Of a DNA stretch of 64,000 nt, positions 60,570 to 64,000 are shown one piece after another; position 1 is the stretch's first letter, and every line of letters starts with the position of its first letter. The translations under genes were made by a program, and so were the position numbers. The notes under the pieces were generated by a model. The model was given only the letters and a program-made list of their open reading frames with translations, was not told the DNA's origin and searched no databases. Source of the DNA: Paenibacillus pasadenensis (lineage in GTDB: Bacteria > Bacillota > Bacilli > Paenibacillales > Paenibacillaceae); assembly GCF_023715725.1 (NCBI RefSeq), contig NZ_JAMBOT010000005.1:186001-250000 (forward strand), written 5' to 3'.

Positions 60570-60850
60570 GTAAGGGCGAGACGAGCGGAAAAGCTTCTGG
60601 TAAGGGCGTCAAACGACCTTACGGAGCAGGAAACCGCGCAAACAGCCGTCGGTAAGGGCGTCAAACGACCTTACGGAGTGTGAAACCGCGTGAACAGCCA
60701 TCGGTAAGGGCGTCAAACGCCCTTACGGAGTGTGAAACCGCGTGAACAGCCATCGGTAAGGGCGTCAAACGACCTTACGGAGCGTGAAACCGCGTGAACA
60801 GCCGTCGGTAAGGGCGTCAAACGCCCTTACGGAGCGTGAAACCGCGCGAA
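60570..60850. repeat. Second array of 52-bp palindromic repeats
   Basis: TAAGGGCGTCAAACG starts at 60601, 60653, 60705, 60757 and 60809, exactly 52 bases apart, with a partial first copy at 60571. The core GTAAGGGCGT-CAA-ACGCCCTTAC is a 10-bp hairpin; some copies have ACGACC on the right arm. The inter-hairpin segment GGAGCGTGAAACCGCGTGAA differs from the first array. Confidence 0.9.
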
Positions 60851-60875
60851 TAGCTAAGATAGTCAAAGAGCACAT

Positions 60876-61529
60876 TCACGCCCGCCGCTGGTCCTTCGGA
60901 ATTTTAAGCATCCGTATGACTATTTCGCCAGCCGCCAGCAGGAAAGCGATGTTGACATAAAGCGCAATGGTATAACCAAGCGTGTAATCTAGGCCGAATC
61001 CGGAATAAAACAAGGTCGTGAATATGTGCAGCGTCAAATTATTGAAGCAAAACGCGTAACTGCGAATCATGCCGCGTTTATGGTTGGCGAGCCGCCGCTT
61101 CCTTGCGCTGCGTATAGCAAAAATCGTAATCGCCGGCCAAAAAATGTTCAGCAAGTTAAACGGAATGCTGGTCCATTTGCCCCCGGTTGCGTAAGGAGCC
61201 ATATAGCCCGATGATATGCAAATAATGATTATGCTAGTTAAATAGACGTATCCGTTCCACCGGTGGAAACGGAGCGCTGCCGCTGTCCGTCGGGTGCGCG
61301 GCAAAAAGCCGAGCAGGCCGGATAGTGTAGCCAGGCAAGCGGCTGCGATATGAATATAAAGGACGATGAGCCAAGCGCCGCCGTTGTCCGGCAGGGAAGA
61401 CTCTGGTTTGTGCCCCAGAAACTCGGCGGCCTGAGGATCGAGAACATAATTTTTAACTAGAGCATAAACAATGGCTGCTGCTGCTGCACAAACGAGCAGG
61501 CGCAGGGCTGTGCGTGAATTGGATACGAT
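60876..61529 (-). CDS. DUF2306 membrane protein, non-canonical start
   Basis: 217 residues if counted from an ATC codon at 61529. The protein has about six membrane helices and the DUF2306 pattern with YIHIAAACLATLSG, RFHRWNGYVYL and NHKRGMIRSYAFCFNN (conserved His/Arg). There is no ATG, GTG or TTG in frame before codon 76 (TTG at 61304), yet similarity extends to about residue 10, and GGAAAGGAGAG lies just before the ATC. Either ATC is used or the start was changed by mutation. Function unknown. The 214 bases between it and nirD hold no gene. Confidence 0.65.
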   Translation of the reverse strand: MVSNSRTALRLLVCAAAAAIVYALVKNYVLDPQAAEFLGHKPESSLPDNGGAWLIVLYIHIAAACLATLSGLLGFLPRTRRTAAALRFHRWNGYVYLTSIIIICISSGYMAPYATGGKWTSIPFNLLNIFWPAITIFAIRSARKRRLANHKRGMIRSYAFCFNNLTLHIFTTLFYSGFGLDYTLGYTIALYVNIAFLLAAGEIVIRMLKIPKDQRRA

Positions 61530-61743
61530 GACGGCTTAACTCTCCTTTCCAAGGTTAGGAATGAATCGTTAGGTTAAGGCGCAATTGTAACGGCCAACGT
61601 CATTGTACCATTCAAGCAAACGATGGATGCTGCCGGAAAAGTGTCCATTTTTAATCCAATTAAAGGATTCTTCTTTTGGTTTATGACAAATAGTGTACTG
61701 CCGCTGTCGGGTTTGCGCCGAAAGACGTCTAATTCGTCGACGC

Positions 61744-62079
61744 TTAAGGATGAACAGCAGGGCAGACCTCGTTTTTGACTAAAATAATACGTCCGTCCTT
61801 GTCCACCTGAGCCTGATACACCTTGACCGAGCCTTCGTCCGGCGCTGCCGCGCGCCCGCTGCGCAGGTCGATTTTCCAGTCATGCAGCGGACAGTGGACC
61901 GAGGAGCCGCAAACCATGCCCTCCGACAGCTTGCCGCCTTTGTGGGGGCAGCGGTTCTCCACCGCCGCAATTTCGCCGCTGGAAAGCTTGAAGAGGGCGA
62001 CTTCCTCTTTTTCTACCGTTACGGTTCGGGAGCCGAGAGGATCAATTTGCCCGGTATGTCCGACATGATATTCGCTCAT
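61744..62079 (-). CDS. nirD: Nitrite reductase small subunit (Rieske)
   Basis: 111 residues with a Rieske-type [2Fe-2S] site: CPHKGG and CPLHDW supply Cys-x-His and Cys-x2-His. It is the small subunit of NADH-dependent assimilatory/ammonifying nitrite reductase. It overlaps the end of nirB by 4 bases, so the two are coupled. With nirB it converts nitrite to ammonium in the cytoplasm. Confidence 0.92.
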   Translation of the reverse strand: MSEYHVGHTGQIDPLGSRTVTVEKEEVALFKLSSGEIAAVENRCPHKGGKLSEGMVCGSSVHCPLHDWKIDLRSGRAAAPDEGSVKVYQAQVDKDGRIILVKNEVCPAVHP

Positions 62080-64000
62080 TGTGAATTCCTCCCCGCCGCC
62101 GCAAGCGGCTCAAAGTTTTTGCGCAGCTCAGCATTATCCACGATTTCATGCCATGGGTCCTCAAGGCCGGAGAGAGCTGTCTGCAGACGGTCGACGAGGG
62201 CGAGTCTTTCGTCCCGGTCAGACAAAGCCTCGCGAATCGCATCTATTCCAATTCGATCTACCCAATGGGCGGTACGCTCGTTCCAGTTTGCATTTTCCCG
62301 GTAATATTGCAGGTAGGCTCCAGACCATTCCATGACTTCCTCCTCCGTCCGCACAACCGTCAGCAGATCCGTCGCCCGGACTTTAACGCCTCCGTTGCCG
62401 CCGGCATGAAGCTCCCATCCCCCGTCGATGGCGACAACGCCGAAGTCCTTGATCGTTGCTTCAGCGCAGTTGCGCGGGCAGCCTGACACGGCCATTTTGA
62501 ACTTCGCCGGTGTGCTGATGCGCTCAAACGCTTTTTCCAGCTTGATGCCCATGCCCATAGCATCCTGGGTGCCGAAACGGCAGAAGGTGTCGCCGACGCA
62601 TGTTTTTACCGTGCGCAAAGCTTTGCCGTAGGCGCTGCCCGAAGCCATGCCGAGCTCTTCCCACATACGCGGGAGATCCTCTTTGCGCACGCCGAGCAGA
62701 TCGAGCCTTTGTCCGCCAGTGAATTTTACCAGCGGAACCTGGAAGCGCTCCGCCACGTCGGCGATATGCTTCAGCTCCGCCGGGCTGGTCACGCCGCCGT
62801 AAATCCGGGGAACGACCGAATAGGTACCGTCCTTCTGGATGTTGGCATGATAACGCTCATTCGTAAAACGGGATTCCTTCTGGTCGCGGTACTCCCCGGG
62901 TTTCAGCATTCCCAAGTAATAGTTCAGAGCTGGACGGCATTTGGAGCAGCCTTCGGGCTGGCTCCATTCCAGCACGTTCATCGTTTCCTTCACCGAGGTA
63001 AGCCCCATTGCATTAATCGCTTCAAGAATGCTGTTTCGGTCGAGCGGGGTGCAGCCGCAAATGCCTTCTTTGGCCTTCACGACGGAATCTCCGGCAGTTA
63101 ATGTAAGCAGATCTTCCACTAGCGGCTTGCAGCCGCCGCATGAGGCGGAAGCTTTCGTGCAGCTTTTGACAGCCGACAGGCTTGTGCAGCCCTTGGATGC
63201 GATGGCGTCAACAATGTCATCCTTGCTGACGCCGTTGCAGCCGCATACGATCTCGTCGCCGGGCATCGCGGACAGCCGCTCCAGAGGCGAAGCCGCGCTG
63301 GTTGCGCCGGGAGCAAATCCAAGCAGCAGCTGCTTTTCCCGACCTGCGACCGATTCGCCGGTTTTCATCAGATTGAACAGCATCGGCCCGTCGTTGATGT
63401 CGCCAAAAAGCACAACTCCCTCCAGCAAATCGCCGCGCAGCACCAGTTTTTTGTAAACGGCGTCCACCTCGTCTTTAAATGACAGCGAGCGGGTTCCTTC
63501 AAGACCGATATAATCTCCTGCCGAAAATACATCAACGCCGGATACCTTCAGCTTTGTCGAGGTGACGGAGCCTTTGTAGCCTTCGGAGTGAACGCCTGCG
63601 AGATGTTTCGCCAGCACGGCTCCCTGTTCGTAAAGGGGGGCGACGAGGCCGTACGTGATTCCGTTATGCTCGGCGCATTCGCCGAGCGCATACACGCCGG
63701 GAACGCTCGTGGACAGATCATCGCCAACGAGTACGCCTCGCTTGACCGCAATGCCGGAGCGGGCGGCCAGCTCGGCGTTAGGCGTGATGCCGACGGCCAT
63801 AACGACCAAATCCGTTTCCAGAAAGCTCCCGTCTTTAAAAGAGATGCCGGTAACCCGGTCAGCTCCGGTAATTTCCCGGGTCTGCATGTTTGTTAGAAAC
63901 TTCATGCCCTGCATCTCCAGCTCATGACGCAGCATATGGCTGGCCGGAGGATCGAGCTGGCGGTTCATCAGCGCGCTGGAATTATGGATGACGGTGACGT
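62076..64000 (-). CDS. nirB: Nitrite reductase large subunit, 5' end beyond window
   Basis: About 641 residues are present; the N-terminal FAD-binding part continues past 64000. Visible parts are an NAD(P)/FAD oxidoreductase domain (DLVVMAVGITPNAELA, VYALGECAEHNG), two BFD-type [2Fe-2S] cysteine regions (CGCNGVSKDDI with CGGCKPL; CGCTPLDR with CSKC), and the sirohaem/[4Fe-4S] site (TCVGDTFCRFG and SGCPRNCAEA). It reduces nitrite to ammonium with NADH. Given the Fnr regulators in this window, anaerobic control is likely, but its promoter is outside. Confidence 0.93.
   Translation of the reverse strand, partial: VTVIHNSSALMNRQLDPPASHMLRHELEMQGMKFLTNMQTREITGADRVTGISFKDGSFLETDLVVMAVGITPNAELAARSGIAVKRGVLVGDDLSTSVPGVYALGECAEHNGITYGLVAPLYEQGAVLAKHLAGVHSEGYKGSVTSTKLKVSGVDVFSAGDYIGLEGTRSLSFKDEVDAVYKKLVLRGDLLEGVVLFGDINDGPMLFNLMKTGESVAGREKQLLLGFAPGATSAASPLERLSAMPGDEIVCGCNGVSKDDIVDAIASKGCTSLSAVKSCTKASASCGGCKPLVEDLLTLTAGDSVVKAKEGICGCTPLDRNSILEAINAMGLTSVKETMNVLEWSQPEGCSKCRPALNYYLGMLKPGEYRDQKESRFTNERYHANIQKDGTYSVVPRIYGGVTSPAELKHIADVAERFQVPLVKFTGGQRLDLLGVRKEDLPRMWEELGMASGSAYGKALRTVKTCVGDTFCRFGTQDAMGMGIKLEKAFERISTPAKFKMAVSGCPRNCAEATIKDFGVVAIDGGWELHAGGNGGVKVRATDLLTVVRTEEEVMEWSGAYLQYYRENANWNERTAHWVDRIGIDAIREALSDRDERLALVDRLQTALSGLEDPWHEIVDNAELRKNFEPLAAAGRNSQ

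Overview
The window looks like a chromosomal segment of a Paenibacillus-type bacterium (Bacillota, Paenibacillaceae). The reasons are strong AGGAGG ribosome-binding sites, frequent TTG and GTG starts, long-stem intrinsic terminators, LplB/YtcP-type sugar permeases without their own ATPase, a fused RhaEW-type rhamnose enzyme, Bacillus-type Fnr regulators with C-terminal cysteines, and many proteins carrying a YjcZ-like tiny transmembrane motif of the kind known from spore-formers. No rRNA, tRNA or CRISPR array was seen.

Layout. 0-6.4 kb: a sugar ABC transporter operon (minus strand) divergent from a secreted multidomain GH30 glycosidase, with three phased operator-like sites between them. 6.4-8 kb: a soluble chemoreceptor behind a sigma-D promoter. 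8.2-11.2 kb: a three-gene operon of a TPP enzyme, a small protein and a KAS III homologue that has lost two of three catalytic residues. 11.3-22.8 kb: an A/T-richer island of 19 intact and at least three broken paralogous small membrane-anchored proteins in repeated transcription units; this is the most unusual part. 22.8-35.5 kb: an anaerobic-lifestyle block with an Fnr regulator, GAF/response regulator/histidine kinase genes, a hemerythrin-like protein, DoxX, AdhE, PflB and PflA, with Fnr boxes in front of several units. 35.5-45 kb: mixed single genes (GNAT, esterase, kinase-like ATPase, repeat protein, VanX-like lipoprotein, SEC-C protein, pentapeptide protein, TetR/azoreductase pair, a second Fnr). 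45.5-51.4 kb: the rhamnose operon rhaEW-rhaA-rhaB-rhaR. 51.5-52 kb: a fossil IS transposase tail joined to the 3' end of a group II intron. 52.2-54.3 kb: a transmembrane chemoreceptor. 54.8-60.5 kb: a five-gene oligopeptide/nickel-type ABC transporter. 60.9-64 kb: a DUF2306 membrane protein and nirB-nirD (assimilatory or ammonifying nitrite reductase; nirB runs off the window).

How the genes fit together. Adjacent genes point to two physiologies: sugar capture (GH30, sugar ABC transporter, rhamnose catabolism, peptide uptake, chemotaxis) and oxygen limitation (two Fnr paralogues with Cys-x2-Cys-x4-Cys tails, four TGTGA-N6-TCACA boxes, mixed-acid fermentation by PFL/AdhE, nitrite reduction). 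The paralogue island fits neither. Each protein has a short N-terminus, a near-identical LVLFILLVIV-type membrane segment and a beta-rich domain of about 110 residues. The genes occur as recurring ordered pairs, and five transcription units share a terminator family and a promoter-like leader with fixed internal spacing. By its anchor motif and promoter-like elements the island may be expressed in sporulating mother cells, but that is inference. Intergenic tandem palindromic repeats of 51-52 bp occur at three places.
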